NCBI RefSeq assembly: GCF_003986935.1
Contig: NZ_RJZE01000001.1
Location: 248,001-312,000, forward strand
Reading direction: 5' to 3'
Origin: Paraburkholderia kururiensis JCM 10599 = LMG 19447
Lineage (GTDB): Bacteria > Pseudomonadota > Gammaproteobacteria > Burkholderiales > Burkholderiaceae
DNA length: 64,000 bases
Part shown: in pieces, positions 26,388-37,459 of the stretch
How positions within the stretch are numbered: position 1 is the first letter of the stretch
How the letters are laid out: every line of letters starts with the position of its first letter
The notes under the pieces: model-generated
What the model saw: only the letters and a program-made list of their open reading frames with translations
Told to the model about the DNA's origin: nothing
Database searches by the model: none
Translations under genes and position numbers: made by a program

Positions 26388-26640
26388 GGCATACGCAAAC
26401 GACGACGACGTGCTCAACGTTCAAGGCGACGCACTCACGGTAGAGAACGGCACGACGCGCGTCGTCGTGTCGGGCACGCTGGAAATTACGCGTGACAAGC
26501 GCGGCCTCAAAGCAGCGCTCGCATTGAAACAGGCGCTCGATAGCGTGGTGGAGACACTGCAGGCGCAATCGGACTTGCCGGAAAAGATCGGCGACGAGCC
26601 CGATGCGAAACCGGGCGTGGTCAACAACCCGTTCAAATAG
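26380..26640 (+). CDS. Small hypothetical protein coupled to the endonuclease
   Basis: An 86-residue acidic protein from a GTG at 26380 that overlaps the endonuclease stop by 8 bases, so it is probably translationally coupled. It has an even alternation of strands early (VLNVQGDALTVENG; TRVVVSGTLEITRDK) and a helix (AALALKQALDSVVETLQAQ). No signal peptide. Not recognised. A role linked to the nuclease, such as a cytoplasmic inhibitor, is possible but there is no sequence evidence. Confidence 0.65.
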   Translation: MFKAYANDDDVLNVQGDALTVENGTTRVVVSGTLEITRDKRGLKAALALKQALDSVVETLQAQSDLPEKIGDEPDAKPGVVNNPFK

Positions 26641-26800
26641 GCAGGATCCCTGTTTATTGCTGGAGCCGTGCGCTTTCGCTACGAAACGAATGCTTGCCTC
26701 GCTTACGTTTTGTCACTGCATGAGGGTCAACTCGCGTGTCCACGCTTGCGTTGAATGGGCAGCGCTGACCTTTTTCAGCTGCCAACAAAAGGAGTCAAGT

Positions 26801-27184
26801 ATGAAGACGATTTTCGCTGCGCTCGCATCCGCCCTGCTCGTTTCGACTGCTTTCGCGCAAGCTTCCGCGCCCGTATCGGCGGGCGCCCAGGCGAACCTGA
26901 AGGCCACGCCGTCCCTCACGCAAGCGGCATCCGACGTGAAGACCACGGCGCAAGACGGTGCCGCCAAGGTCGAAGAAAAGACCAGCGAAGCAGGCAAGAA
27001 CGTCACGAAGAAGGCTCACGCAGTGAAGAAGGTCGCAGCGAAGAAGGTTCACGCGACCAAGGCGAAGGTCGAAGAGAAGACCAGCAAGACCACCGAGCCG
27101 GCCGCGGAAGGTACATCGGCCAACGTGCAGGCCGGCGCAACGGCCAAGGCCGGTGGCGATACGAAGACCAACGCTACGGAATAA
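26801..27184 (+). CDS. Lysine/alanine-rich exported protein
   Basis: A 127-residue low-complexity protein. A signal peptide (MKTIFAALASALLVSTAFA) is followed by lysine/alanine/threonine-rich sequence with KVEEKTS repeated twice and a KKAHAVKKVAAKKVHATKAK block reminiscent of histone H1-type tails. AAAGGAGTCAAGT places a strong ribosome site before the ATG at 26801. Function unknown; the combination of an export signal and a highly basic repeat suggests envelope, DNA or LPS association, which is speculation. It ends in a terminator. Confidence 0.8.
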   Translation: MKTIFAALASALLVSTAFAQASAPVSAGAQANLKATPSLTQAASDVKTTAQDGAAKVEEKTSEAGKNVTKKAHAVKKVAAKKVHATKAKVEEKTSKTTEPAAEGTSANVQAGATAKAGGDTKTNATE

Positions 27185-27245
27185 CAACGACAGTTGTATG
27201 TAGCATGCGCCGCACGGTTGCAGCACGAGACCATTGCGGCGTTGG

Positions 27246-27273
27246 AAGGGCGGGCTCAGGCTCGCCCTTTTTT
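27246..27273 (+). terminator. Terminator after the lysine/alanine-rich protein gene
   Basis: AAGGGCG pairs with CGCCCTT around a GGCTCAGGCT loop, followed by a run of six T. It overlaps the stop codon of the convergent Crp-family gene. Confidence 0.75.
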
Positions 27274-28035
27274 CGATTCGGTCCCGTCTGATTCGTTCAC
27301 GTCGGCAAGGGCCGCAAGCTTTTTCGCGTCCACGATTTCAATCTCCGCGTAGCGCAGCTTCAACGCACCCTGCATCTCGAACTGACGAAGAATCTGGTTG
27401 ATGGTCTGCCGCGAGAGCGCGAGCATCATGGCCAGGTCTTCCTGCGGCACCTTGACGACGCGCGTGGGCTGCGCAGTCTCGGCTTGTGTGCTGTCGAAGC
27501 CGCCTGCCATTAGCATCAACCGCCGCGCTACGCGCTGGGCCGCGGGCAACAGCGCCGCTTCTTCTATGGCTTCAAAGGCGAGGCGCAGTTTCTGCGTGAG
27601 CAGCAAACCGAACGTATGCCACCACGCAGGCGTTGCCTCGAGCAGCGCAAGCAACGCGGTGCGAGGCACATGAAAGAGCGTCGAATCGCGCTCGGCGTAG
27701 GCATCGTGCGTGCGGGCACGGTCGTCGAACAGCGCGATCTCGCCGAACCAGTTCACGGGCTCGATCACGGCAAGCAACGCTTCTTTCCCCGCGAAGCTGG
27801 CCGCGCCGATCCGCACGAGCCCATCGATCACGCAATACAGACCACTGTCCGCGTCGCCGCGCATGAAAAGCCGCTCGCCCGCGAGCAAACGCACCTCGCG
27901 CCCCGCGGCGAGCAGCGCCGACTGCAACGCTTGTGGCGCCGAGCGGAACCACAGGCTGCGCCCGAGCGCCGTAGCCAGCGCCTGGTTCGGCGTGGACGCA
28001 TTCGAGGGATCATTCGAATCGGTAGGCAAGTTCAT
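27256..28035 (-). CDS. Crp/Fnr-family transcriptional regulator
   Basis: A 259-residue regulator. Residues about 45-155 are a cyclic-nucleotide-binding-like beta barrel (LFMRGDADSGLYCVIDGLVR; VNWFGEIALFDD), then a dimer helix, then a winged helix (VPQEDLAMMLALSRQTINQI). No N-terminal cysteine cluster of the FNR type is present, so it is not an obvious oxygen sensor; the barrel's usual cAMP-contacting RT pair is not clear. The frame is open upstream to 28668, but the ATG at 28035 starts the family fold. It is divergent from the Mpo1-like gene by 87 bases. Confidence 0.87.
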   Translation of the reverse strand: MNLPTDSNDPSNASTPNQALATALGRSLWFRSAPQALQSALLAAGREVRLLAGERLFMRGDADSGLYCVIDGLVRIGAASFAGKEALLAVIEPVNWFGEIALFDDRARTHDAYAERDSTLFHVPRTALLALLEATPAWWHTFGLLLTQKLRLAFEAIEEAALLPAAQRVARRLMLMAGGFDSTQAETAQPTRVVKVPQEDLAMMLALSRQTINQILRQFEMQGALKLRYAEIEIVDAKKLAALADVNESDGTESKKGRA

Positions 28036-28122
28036 GGCAGATGCGCTGAAATGTCGGCTACCCGAAGGTCTGTTGCATGACTGCCCGGGATCATAGCGAA
28101 CTTGCACATAAGGGAGACACCC

Positions 28123-28671
28123 GTGAAGACGCTGACCCAGCAACTCGCTCAATACGCGGCCTATCATCGCGACCGCCGCAATATTGCGACCCACTTCGTG
28201 GGCATTCCCATGATCGTGGTCGCGCTCGCCGTTCTGCTCGCGCGGCCCGCGTCGAACCTCGGCGTTCTGCCGATGACCGTGTCTCCCGCGTGGGCCCTGT
28301 TCGGTGCGGCCACGCTCTATTACCTCGTGCTCGACGTGTCGCTCGGCGTGATGATGGCCGTGTTCTCGGCTGCATGCGTCGCCTTCGGGCAGTGGGTCGC
28401 CCAGCAGACCATGCTTGTGTGGCTCGCGGTCGGTGCCGGTCTCTTCGTGGTGGGCTGGATCTTCCAGTTCGTCGGCCACGTTGCTTACGAACATCGCAAG
28501 CCGGCTTTCGCTGACGACGTGATCGGCCTCTTGATCGGTCCCCTGTTCGTGCTGGCCGAAGCGCTGTTCGGCTTCGGATGGCGCCCTTCGCTGCAAGCCG
28601 ACATCGAAGCCCGGGTCGGCCCCACGCACATCAACCCGCCGCGCGGGCAGGCCGCTCGCCACGGGCACTGA
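28123..28671 (+). CDS. Mpo1-like (DUF962) membrane protein
   Basis: A 182-residue membrane protein of the Mpo1/YGL010w family. The conserved histidine blocks are AAYHRDRRNIATHFVGIP at the start and WIFQFVGHVAYEHRKPA at about residues 120-136, with four hydrophobic segments between and after. Yeast Mpo1 is an iron-dependent dioxygenase of 2-hydroxy fatty acids; in bacteria the substrate is not established. I chose the GTG at 28123 with AGGGAG upstream; 21 bases earlier a TTG is in frame but poorly placed. The C-terminus is histidine/arginine-rich. Confidence 0.83.
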   Translation: MKTLTQQLAQYAAYHRDRRNIATHFVGIPMIVVALAVLLARPASNLGVLPMTVSPAWALFGAATLYYLVLDVSLGVMMAVFSAACVAFGQWVAQQTMLVWLAVGAGLFVVGWIFQFVGHVAYEHRKPAFADDVIGLLIGPLFVLAEALFGFGWRPSLQADIEARVGPTHINPPRGQAARHGH

Positions 28672-28758
28672 ACGGGCAGCGCTGAAGCCTAACGCGGCAA
28701 GGCAACTGAAAGCGGCGCCAGACGGTTCAGCCGGCAGCGCCCCTGCAATCTTTGATGA

Positions 28759-30790
<2,032 letters not shown>

Positions 30791-30794
<4 letters not shown>

Positions 30795-31150
30795 CCGCCC
30801 CCGACGCTCACGATCCTCGCGACCCTCGCGACGCTCACGACATGCCGCCCGCCAACAAAGACGACGCCGAAGACCGCGTGGCGCGCGCCGCAAAAAGCGC
30901 GGCGAACCGCGAGGCACGCGGCCGCGCGGAACCGGAACCGTCGCTGGCAAGCCGTCTCGGCCAGATCGGCATTCTGGGCTGGACCATCGTCGTGCCCACA
31001 TTGCTCGGCTTGCTCATCGGACGCTGGCTCGATCGCTTCTTCGCCACGCGCGTGTTCTTCTCCGCGCCGCTGCTGATGATCGGCGCGGCGGCGGGCTTGT
31101 GGTCCGCGTGGAAGTGGATGCATCGGCAACAGGGAAACCATCATGACTAG
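30791..31150 (+). CDS. atpQ: N-type F-ATPase accessory membrane protein AtpQ (AtpI-like)
   Basis: A 119-residue protein with a charged N-terminal half (repeated DPRDPRDAHD) and two transmembrane helices (GILGWTIVVPTLLGLLIGRW and FFSAPLLMIGAAAGLWSAW), like AtpI/Gene1 proteins thought to help assemble the c-ring or transport Mg. AtpQ is a hallmark of N-ATPase operons. It overlaps atpC by 4 bases and atpR by 8. Identification rests on position plus the two-helix layout. Confidence 0.85.
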
Positions 31151-31415
31151 CTTCGTTTTCTGGCTGATCGCGGGCGCCGCTGTGGGGTTTGGCGCGGGCG
31201 TGCTGCACTTCGCGTCGCTGCACTGGAACGGGCGGCTCTTCGCCGCGGGCAGGATGGCGGCGGCGTTCGGCGTGCAGGTGGCGCGCATCGCGCTGGCGTG
31301 CGCGATTCTGTTCGTGCTCGCTCGCGCCGGCGCCGCGGCGTTTCTCTCGGGCGCGGCGGCATTCCTGCTGGCACGCCAGGCCATGATGTGGCCGCTCTAC
31401 CGGCGCGGAGCGTGA
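31143..31415 (+). CDS. atpR: N-type F-ATPase accessory membrane protein AtpR
   Basis: A 90-residue, almost wholly hydrophobic protein with about three transmembrane helices. AtpR occurs only in N-ATPase operons, between atpQ and atpB, and has been proposed to interact with the c-ring because of its conserved arginine. Here Arg residues lie at the membrane boundary of helix 2 (AAGRMAAAFGVQVARIALAC). It overlaps atpQ by 8 bases and ends 1 base before atpB. Confidence 0.85.
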   Translation: MTSFVFWLIAGAAVGFGAGVLHFASLHWNGRLFAAGRMAAAFGVQVARIALACAILFVLARAGAAAFLSGAAAFLLARQAMMWPLYRRGA

Positions 31416-31416
31416 C

Positions 31417-32160
31417 ATGAGCATGCGCTCGCCGCTCGAATCCGTGCCGGTGCTGCATATCGGACCGGTGCCGATCACGTCTGCCGTGCTCGTGACGTGG
31501 GCCATCATGGCGTTGCTCGTCGTGCTCTCGCTGCTCGTGACGCGGCGCCTTTCGCTTGTGCCGTCGAAATGGCAGACGTGCGTGGAACTCGTCGTCAGCA
31601 CGCTCGATGGGCAGATTCGCGACACCATGCAGGTGGACCCGGCGCCTTATCGTCCGCTCATCGGCACGTTGTTCATCTTCGTGCTGGTGGCCAACTGGTC
31701 GTCTCTCGTGCCCGGTGTCGAACCACCTACGGCGCGCCTCGAAACGGACGCCGCGCTCGCGTTGCTCGTGCTGCTCGCCACGCTCTACTACGGCGTTCGC
31801 ACGCGCGGCTTGCGCGGCTACATGGCCACGTTTGCGGAGCCCACGTGGGTGATGATTCCGCTCAACGTGGTGGAGCAGATCACGCGCACGTTTTCGCTCG
31901 TGGTGCGTTTGTTCGGCAACGTGATGAGCGGCGTGTTCGTGATCGGCATCGTGCTCTCGCTCGCGGGGCTCATCGTGCCCATTCCGCTCATGGCGCTCGA
32001 CCTTCTCACCGGCGCCGTGCAGGCGTACATCTTCGCGGTGCTCGCTACGGTGTTCATCGGCGCGGCCGTGAGCGAATCCGCTCACAAGCCGTCTGAGCCG
32101 CCTCATTCCCCGCTTCGTCACGACAATCACGGCAATCACGACAAGGAAGGACACGCATGA
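31417..32160 (+). CDS. atpB: N-type F-ATPase subunit a
   Basis: A 247-residue Fo stator channel subunit with five or six membrane helices. The essential arginine is Arg164 in SLVVRLFGNVMSG, and the downstream polar segments (LDLLTGAVQAYIFAVLATVF) match subunit a. The tail is histidine-rich (HSPLRHDNHGNHDKEGH). The stop overlaps the atpE start (ATGA). It forms the ion half-channels against the c-ring. Confidence 0.92.
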   Translation: MSMRSPLESVPVLHIGPVPITSAVLVTWAIMALLVVLSLLVTRRLSLVPSKWQTCVELVVSTLDGQIRDTMQVDPAPYRPLIGTLFIFVLVANWSSLVPGVEPPTARLETDAALALLVLLATLYYGVRTRGLRGYMATFAEPTWVMIPLNVVEQITRTFSLVVRLFGNVMSGVFVIGIVLSLAGLIVPIPLMALDLLTGAVQAYIFAVLATVFIGAAVSESAHKPSEPPHSPLRHDNHGNHDKEGHA

Positions 32161-32402
32161 ACCTCATCGAAATCGTCAGCATTGCAGCGGCGGCGCTCGC
32201 CGTTTCGTTCGGCGCCATTGGCCCCGCGCTTGCGGAAGGGCGCGCGGTGGCCGCCGCCATGGACGCCATCGCGCGCCAGCCCGACTCCGCCGGCACCGTG
32301 TCGCGCACGCTGTTCGTCGGGCTCGCGATGATCGAGACGATGGCCATTTACTGCCTCGTCATCGCGCTGCTTCTGCTGTTCGCCAACCCGTTCGTGAAGT
32401 GA
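32157..32402 (+). CDS. atpE: N-type F-ATPase subunit c
   Basis: An 81-residue hairpin of two membrane helices with the RQP loop at 40-42. The ion-binding glutamate is Glu60. Compared with the sodium-type c subunit of Ilyobacter (P28, Q32, E65, S66, T67, Y70), this protein has P23, E27, E60, T61, M62 and Y65; so most of the sodium framework is present, but threonine 67 is replaced by methionine and Q32 by a second glutamate. The N-ATPase ring of B. pseudomallei has been described as large (c17) and proton-specific, so coupling ion should be tested rather than assumed. Confidence 0.93.
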   Translation: MNLIEIVSIAAAALAVSFGAIGPALAEGRAVAAAMDAIARQPDSAGTVSRTLFVGLAMIETMAIYCLVIALLLLFANPFVK

Positions 32403-32430
32403 CGGCGAACCGCTCCGGAGACAGCACGTC

Positions 32431-33183
32431 ATGCGGATAGACTGGACGACGCTCGCGCTGCAGACCGTCAACGCGGTCATTCTGGTGTGGCTGCTCGCGC
32501 GTTTTCTGTTTCGCCCGGTGGCCGACATCATCGCGCAGCGGCAGAAGGCAGCGCAGGCCCTGATGGACGACGCCAACGCGGCAAAGAACGACGCCGAAGC
32601 CGAGCGCGACGCCGCACGCGAAGCCGCCACGCAGCTCGCGCAAACACGCGCAGAGGCGTTGCATGCCATCGACACCGAAGTGGCCGCGCAGAAAACCGCG
32701 CTGCTCGCCGCGGCCCATGCGGATGCCGATCGCCTGCGCGCCGACGCGCAAGCCGACATGGCACGCGCGCGCGTCGTGCAGGAAAGCGCGGCTGCGGGCC
32801 GGGCGGCGGAACTGGCGGTGGATATCGCGAGCCGTCTGCTCGACCGCTTGCCCGCTGCTGCGCGCATCGAAGGCTTCATCGGCGGCATCGTGGATGGCGT
32901 GAAAGCGCTGCCCGAGCCCATTCGCGCGGAACTGGGCGCACATGGCGCGCCGCTCGATATCGCCGCGCCGCGCGCACTGTCCGCCGATGAGCAGCACGCG
33001 TGTGAAGCCGCGCTCTCTGTGGCACTCGGTCGCCCGGTGGTCATCGCCGTGCGTGAAGACCCGGCGCTCATCGCGGGGCTGGAACTCACGGCGCCGCACG
33101 CCACGGTGCGCAACAGTTTTCGCCACGACCTCGCTTCGATCATGACCACCCTACGGTCCGTTCACGATGAAAACGCTTCCTGA
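32431..33183 (+). CDS. atpF: N-type F-ATPase subunit b with delta-like C-terminus
   Basis: A 250-residue protein, about 90 residues longer than ordinary b. One N-terminal membrane helix ([19 protein letters not shown]) leads into a long alanine-rich charged helix (to about 130). The C-terminal part resembles subunit delta: [17 protein letters not shown] at 203-219 is the conserved delta strand motif and [12 protein letters not shown] follows as in delta. The operon has no atpH, so this fused form supplies both stator functions. ATG at 32431, CGGAG ribosome site; it overlaps atpA by 17 bases. Confidence 0.9.
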   Translation: MRIDWTTLALQTVNAVILVWLLARFLFRPVADIIAQRQKAAQALMDDANAAKNDAEAERDAAREAATQLAQTRAEALHAIDTEVAAQKTALLAAAHADADRLRADAQADMARARVVQESAAAGRAAELAVDIASRLLDRLPAAARIEGFIGGIVDGVKALPEPIRAELGAHGAPLDIAAPRALSADEQHACEAALSVALGRPVVIAVREDPALIAGLELTAPHATVRNSFRHDLASIMTTLRSVHDENAS

Positions 33184-34720
33184 CGACATGCCCGGCGCCG
33201 CCGATAGCGCGTGGCTCGATCAACAGCGCGAGGCCCTTTCGGCTGCACGCCTGGGCCCGCACGCGCAGGCGCTGGGGCGCGTAGAGCGCATCGCGGACGG
33301 CATCGCGTTCGTCTCCGGCCTGCCGGATGCCGCGCTCTACGAATTGCTCGACTTCGACGGCGGCGCCAAGGGCTTCGCGCATACGCTGGATGAAGACACG
33401 ATCAGCGTGGTGCTGCTCGAAAACATCGAGAGCGTGCATGCGGGCACATGGGTGGCGCGCACCGGCTCCGTGCTCGACGTGCCCGTAGGCGAAGGCTTGC
33501 TGGGGCGCGTGGTCGATCCGCTTGGCGTGCCGCTGGATCGCGACGAACCCGTTGTTGCGGCAACGCGTTATCCCATTGAACGCAACGCGCCCTCCATTAC
33601 GGACCGCGATCTCGTGAGCGAGCCCGTGGAGACCGGCGTGCTGCTCGTGGATGCGCTCTTCGCCGTGGGGCGCGGCCAGCGCGAACTCATCATCGGCGAC
33701 CGCGCGACGGGCAAGACTTCGCTCGCGGTGGACACCATCGTCAACCAGAAGCACACGGACATGATCTGCGTGTACGTGGCAGTGGGACAGCGCGCCGCCG
33801 CCGTGCAACGCGTGATCGAAGCCGTGCGCGAGCATGGCGCGCCCGAACGCTGCGTGTTCGTGGTGGCGTCCGCGGCGTCGGCGCCGGGGTTGCAATGGAT
33901 CGCACCGTTCGCAGGCTTTTCGATTGCCGAATACTTTCGCGACCGCGGCCAGCACGCGCTCATCGTCATCGACGACCTCACGAAGCACGCCGCCACGCAC
34001 CGCGAACTCGCGTTGCTCACGCGCGAGCCGCCGGGGCGCGAGGCGTATCCCGGCGACATCTTCTACGTGCATGCACGCATGCTGGAACGCGCCGCGAAGC
34101 TTTCGGCCGCGCATGGCGACGGCTCGCTCACGGCCTTGCCGATCGCCGAAACGGACGCGGGCAATCTGGCCGCGTACATTCCCACCAATCTGATTTCGAT
34201 CACCGACGGTCAGCTCGTGCTCGACTCGTCGCTCTTCGCCGCGAACCAGCGGCCCGCCGTCGACGTGGGCCTGAGCGTGAGCCGCGTGGGCGGCAAAGCG
34301 CAGTCCGCGGCATTGCGCGACGTGTCGGGACGGTTGCGGCTGGAGTACGCGCAGTTCCTCGAACTCGAAATGTTCACGCGCTTCGGCGGCCTTACGGACG
34401 CGCGCGTGAAGGCGCAGATCGAACGCGGCAAACGCATTCGCGCGCTCATCGCCCAGCCGCGCTTCAGCCCGCTGCGCACGGTGGACGAAGTAGCGCTTCT
34501 CGCCGCGCTCGCCGACGGCGTATTCGACGACGTACCGGCCGAAGTGGCCGCGCGCGTACGGCAGACGCTCGCGGCATCGGGCAACGGCCGTATCGATGCA
34601 GAAGGGGCGAACGTGGCTTCAGCGGCGCTGGATGCCGCCACGCGCGAGCGGCTCGTCGAAGCGGTGCGTGCGCTCGTGAGCGAACACGCTGCGCCGCAAG
34701 CGGTGGGAGCGGCGGCATGA
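33167..34720 (+). CDS. atpA: N-type F-ATPase subunit alpha
   Basis: A 517-residue non-catalytic nucleotide-binding subunit. Walker A GDRATGKT is at residues 177-184, and the arginine finger block [10 protein letters not shown] and [10 protein letters not shown] are in the expected places. Its N-terminus lacks the membrane-targeting helix found in many alpha subunits but keeps the crown barrel ([16 protein letters not shown]). The ATG at 33167 lies inside atpF (17-base overlap) and its stop overlaps atpG (ATGA). It is clearly divergent from a housekeeping alpha subunit. Confidence 0.93.
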   Translation: MKTLPDDMPGAADSAWLDQQREALSAARLGPHAQALGRVERIADGIAFVSGLPDAALYELLDFDGGAKGFAHTLDEDTISVVLLENIESVHAGTWVARTGSVLDVPVGEGLLGRVVDPLGVPLDRDEPVVAATRYPIERNAPSITDRDLVSEPVETGVLLVDALFAVGRGQRELIIGDRATGKTSLAVDTIVNQKHTDMICVYVAVGQRAAAVQRVIEAVREHGAPERCVFVVASAASAPGLQWIAPFAGFSIAEYFRDRGQHALIVIDDLTKHAATHRELALLTREPPGREAYPGDIFYVHARMLERAAKLSAAHGDGSLTALPIAETDAGNLAAYIPTNLISITDGQLVLDSSLFAANQRPAVDVGLSVSRVGGKAQSAALRDVSGRLRLEYAQFLELEMFTRFGGLTDARVKAQIERGKRIRALIAQPRFSPLRTVDEVALLAALADGVFDDVPAEVAARVRQTLAASGNGRIDAEGANVASAALDAATRERLVEAVRALVSEHAAPQAVGAAA

Positions 34721-35595
34721 GCGGCAAGCTCGGCGCGCTCGAAGCGCAGATCGGCACGGCGCAGCAATTGCAGGCGGTGGTGTCGGCCATGCGCGGTATC
34801 GCGGCGGCACGCGCTCGCGAGGCGGAGGGCCGCCTGGCGGGCATACGGTCCACGGCGGCGACGGTGGCGGCGGCCATCGGCGAAGTGCTGCGCGTGGAGC
34901 CGGACGGACGCGCCGCTGCAGCACCCGACGAAGCAGGCGGCAAAGCACGATCGCACGCTCGGCACCTCGTGATCGCGATGGGCTCCGAACAGGGCTTCGT
35001 CGGCATGTTCAACGAACCGATTCTCGATGCGGCCACGCGCGTGCTTCAGTCCGGTCCGTGTGAATTGATCGTGACAGGCACGCGCGGCGCAACGACAGCC
35101 GAGGAACGCGGCTTGTCCATCGCCTGGTCCACGCCGATGGTCACGCATGCCGACGACGTACCCGGCTTCGCGAGCAATGTGACCGACGAGCTTTACCGTC
35201 GCCTCGAAGATTCGCTCATTACGCGCGTGTCGATCATTCACGCGCGGCCGGCGCTCGCCACGCAGACGGAAGTCGTGCAGCACCAACTGATTCCGTTCGA
35301 CTTCGCGCGCTTCCATGTGGCGTCGCGCAAACAGCCTCCGCTGCTGACACTTCCTGCCGACAAGCTGCTGACAGGTCTTGCCGAAGCCTATGTCTACACG
35401 GAACTGTGCGAGGCCGCTGCGCTCTCGCTGGCGGCGGAGAACGAAGCGCGCGTGCGAGCCATGATGTCCGCGCACGCGAACCTGAAAGACCGCCTCGACG
35501 CGCTCACGCAGCGCTACCGGCTCGTGCGGCAAGACGAGATCACCTCGGACATCGTGGAACTGACGGCGGGGGCGTCCGTCGCTCGAACCGATTAG
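34717..35595 (+). CDS. atpG: N-type F-ATPase subunit gamma
   Basis: A 292-residue rotor shaft subunit. The N-terminal helix ([20 protein letters not shown]) and the C-terminal helix ([20 protein letters not shown]) form the coiled-coil shaft; the middle holds a Rossmann-like domain ([20 protein letters not shown]). It is more diverged than housekeeping gamma. Last gene of the N-ATPase operon. The frame is open far upstream, but only the ATG at 34717 gives the family N-terminus. Confidence 0.88.
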   Translation: MSGKLGALEAQIGTAQQLQAVVSAMRGIAAARAREAEGRLAGIRSTAATVAAAIGEVLRVEPDGRAAAAPDEAGGKARSHARHLVIAMGSEQGFVGMFNEPILDAATRVLQSGPCELIVTGTRGATTAEERGLSIAWSTPMVTHADDVPGFASNVTDELYRRLEDSLITRVSIIHARPALATQTEVVQHQLIPFDFARFHVASRKQPPLLTLPADKLLTGLAEAYVYTELCEAAALSLAAENEARVRAMMSAHANLKDRLDALTQRYRLVRQDEITSDIVELTAGASVARTD

Positions 35596-35920
35596 CGCCG
35601 CTATCTAGCGCAGCCCGCGCAACATCAATCCCCCACGAAACGTAGGGCTTCGTGCACGTTGCATGGACTTCGCAAGCGTCATGCACTAGAACGTAAGTCC
35701 TGCCACTCTCATCCCGCGTCAGAACGTCTGCCCGGGGTTCGCCTGGTTTTCGCTGATCCGCTGCGTGCGTTGCATGGCGGAGACCCCAAGCGCGAATCTT
35801 GCTTCACCTGCTTTGCTTCACCTGCTCACTCTGCTGCCGTTGCCGCCCACATCGCGCGACACGCAACGCGCAGCCGCACGAACTTCGCCACCCATTGCAC
35901 ACCGCCCGACTGGAGCCCTC
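35596..35920. other. Intergenic region between atpG and egtD, no gene seen
   Basis: These 325 bases are high in GC and contain no convincing open frame, repeat or rho-independent terminator. Reading frames from 35659 and 35765 are shadows or 5' extensions of egtD with no ribosome site. A promoter for egtD presumably lies here but no consensus stands out. Confidence 0.5.
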
Positions 35921-36889
35921 ATGACTCTGCCCGCGCTATCGCAAGATTTCTCCGCTGCCTTCGCCGCCAACGTTCGCGCCGGACTCACGCGCCGCCCGCA
36001 AAAGGAATTGCCGTCGAAGTATCTGTATGACGAAGTGGGTTCATCGCTGTTCGAAGCCATTACGACGCTGCCCGAGTACGGCGTGACGCGCGCCGAAGAA
36101 CGCCTGCTCACGCAGCACGCCACCGACATCGTGGCGCAACTGCCTGCGGGCGTGACGGTCGCGGAACTGGGAAGCGGCAGCGGCCGCAAGACGCGCCGCA
36201 TTCTGGAAGCGCTGTGCCGCAAGCGCCCTACCGCGTACTGTCCGATTGAAATTTCGCGCACCGCGTTGCAATTATGTCGCCGCGAACTGGGCGACATCGA
36301 GCGCATTTCGATTGTGGGTTACGAGCGCGATTACCTCGCAGGGCTCGCCGAAGTGAGCAAGCGCCGTGCCGAAAACGAGCAACTGCTGGTGCTGTTTCTG
36401 GGCAGCACGATCGGCAACTTTGCACGACTCGCGGCCACGCGCTTTCTGCGCGACATCCGCGCCATGCTGAAACCCGGCGACGCGCTGCTGCTCGGGACCG
36501 ACCTCGTGAAGCCCGTGGATACGTTGCTCGCCGCGTATGACGACCCCATCGGCGTAACCGCGGCATTCGACCTGAATCTGCTTGCGCGGATCAATCGCGA
36601 ACTGGGCGGCGACTTTCCGCTCGACGCGTTCGAGCACGTCGCGCGTTTCAATGCCGACGCGCGCAGCGTGGAAATGCATCTGCGCGCCACACGCCCCGTT
36701 ACGGCTCACGTGCGCGCGGCGGACCTCGCCGTGACGATGGCTCCCGGCGAAACGATCTGGACGGAGAGCAGCCACAAGTACCTGGCCGACGAAGTGCCGG
36801 CCATTGCGGGCGATGCGGGCTTTACGTGCCGGCGTCAGTGGATAGAGCGCGACTGGGGATTTGCAGAGAGCCTGCTCGTGGTGTCGTAA
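35921..36889 (+). CDS. egtD: L-histidine N-alpha-methyltransferase (EgtD-like)
   Basis: A 322-residue SAM-dependent methyltransferase. The family start PQKELPSKYLYDEVGSSLFE, the SAM-binding ELGSGSGRKT and the diagnostic LFLGSTIGNF are present, along with the C-terminal WTESSHKYL. EgtD trimethylates histidine to hercynine, the first step of ergothioneine biosynthesis. The usual partner egtB is not adjacent. I chose the ATG at 35921 because it starts the family N-terminus; the frame is open further upstream. No downstream gene in the same direction until hpnA. Confidence 0.88.
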   Translation: MTLPALSQDFSAAFAANVRAGLTRRPQKELPSKYLYDEVGSSLFEAITTLPEYGVTRAEERLLTQHATDIVAQLPAGVTVAELGSGSGRKTRRILEALCRKRPTAYCPIEISRTALQLCRRELGDIERISIVGYERDYLAGLAEVSKRRAENEQLLVLFLGSTIGNFARLAATRFLRDIRAMLKPGDALLLGTDLVKPVDTLLAAYDDPIGVTAAFDLNLLARINRELGGDFPLDAFEHVARFNADARSVEMHLRATRPVTAHVRAADLAVTMAPGETIWTESSHKYLADEVPAIAGDAGFTCRRQWIERDWGFAESLLVVS

Positions 36890-36990
36890 CCCGACGAGAG
36901 GGATCGCAATGCGGGCGGGGGCGTGGCGCGCGTGCGCCTCTTGCTCTGCTTCTGCTTCTGCGCGGTTGCCGCGCTTGACCTTCGCGCTCC

Positions 36991-37287
36991 TCAGTGCTGC
37001 TCGAAGCGCTCGTAGCGCTTTTCGGTGTAACGCTCTTCGCTTGCCACTTCCGTCACGCGCGCCGACGGCGGTCCGCGACGCAGCCACGAGAGCATCCTGT
37101 CCACCTGATTCGCCGACCCCTGCACGACCGCCTCCACCGACCCGTCATCGAGATTGGCCACATAACCGCGGATGCCGAGCGCGTGCGCCTGACGCACCGT
37201 GGCATGCCGAAAGCCGACGCCCTGCACGACGCCGCGCACCCGCACGTAGTACGTTTCGATTCGCGAATCCAGGTCCGTACTGGTCAT
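36991..37287 (-). CDS. acyP: Acylphosphatase
   Basis: A 98-residue acylphosphatase. The catalytic arginine lies in VRGVVQGVGFRHATVRQAH and the catalytic asparagine in GYVANLDDGSVEAVVQG, both fully conserved. It hydrolyses acyl phosphates such as acetyl or carbamoyl phosphate in the cytoplasm. AGGAGGCGATG gives a strong start at 37287. Convergent with egtD and divergent from hpnA. Confidence 0.93.
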   Translation of the reverse strand: MTSTDLDSRIETYYVRVRGVVQGVGFRHATVRQAHALGIRGYVANLDDGSVEAVVQGSANQVDRMLSWLRRGPPSARVTEVASEERYTEKRYERFEQH

Positions 37288-37459
37288 CGCATCGCCTCCT
37301 GTATCCTTTCACGCCGGCATTGTAGTCGCGCGCCCGCAAGGCCGTACAATCGCGGGCACCCGCGGGCACTCGCGGTCGCACGGCATCGGCGCTTCTGCGC
37401 TCGTGCATGACACGGCGGTGCTGCCGCCTTCTCTTCACCCATCAGGAATCGACTACCGA

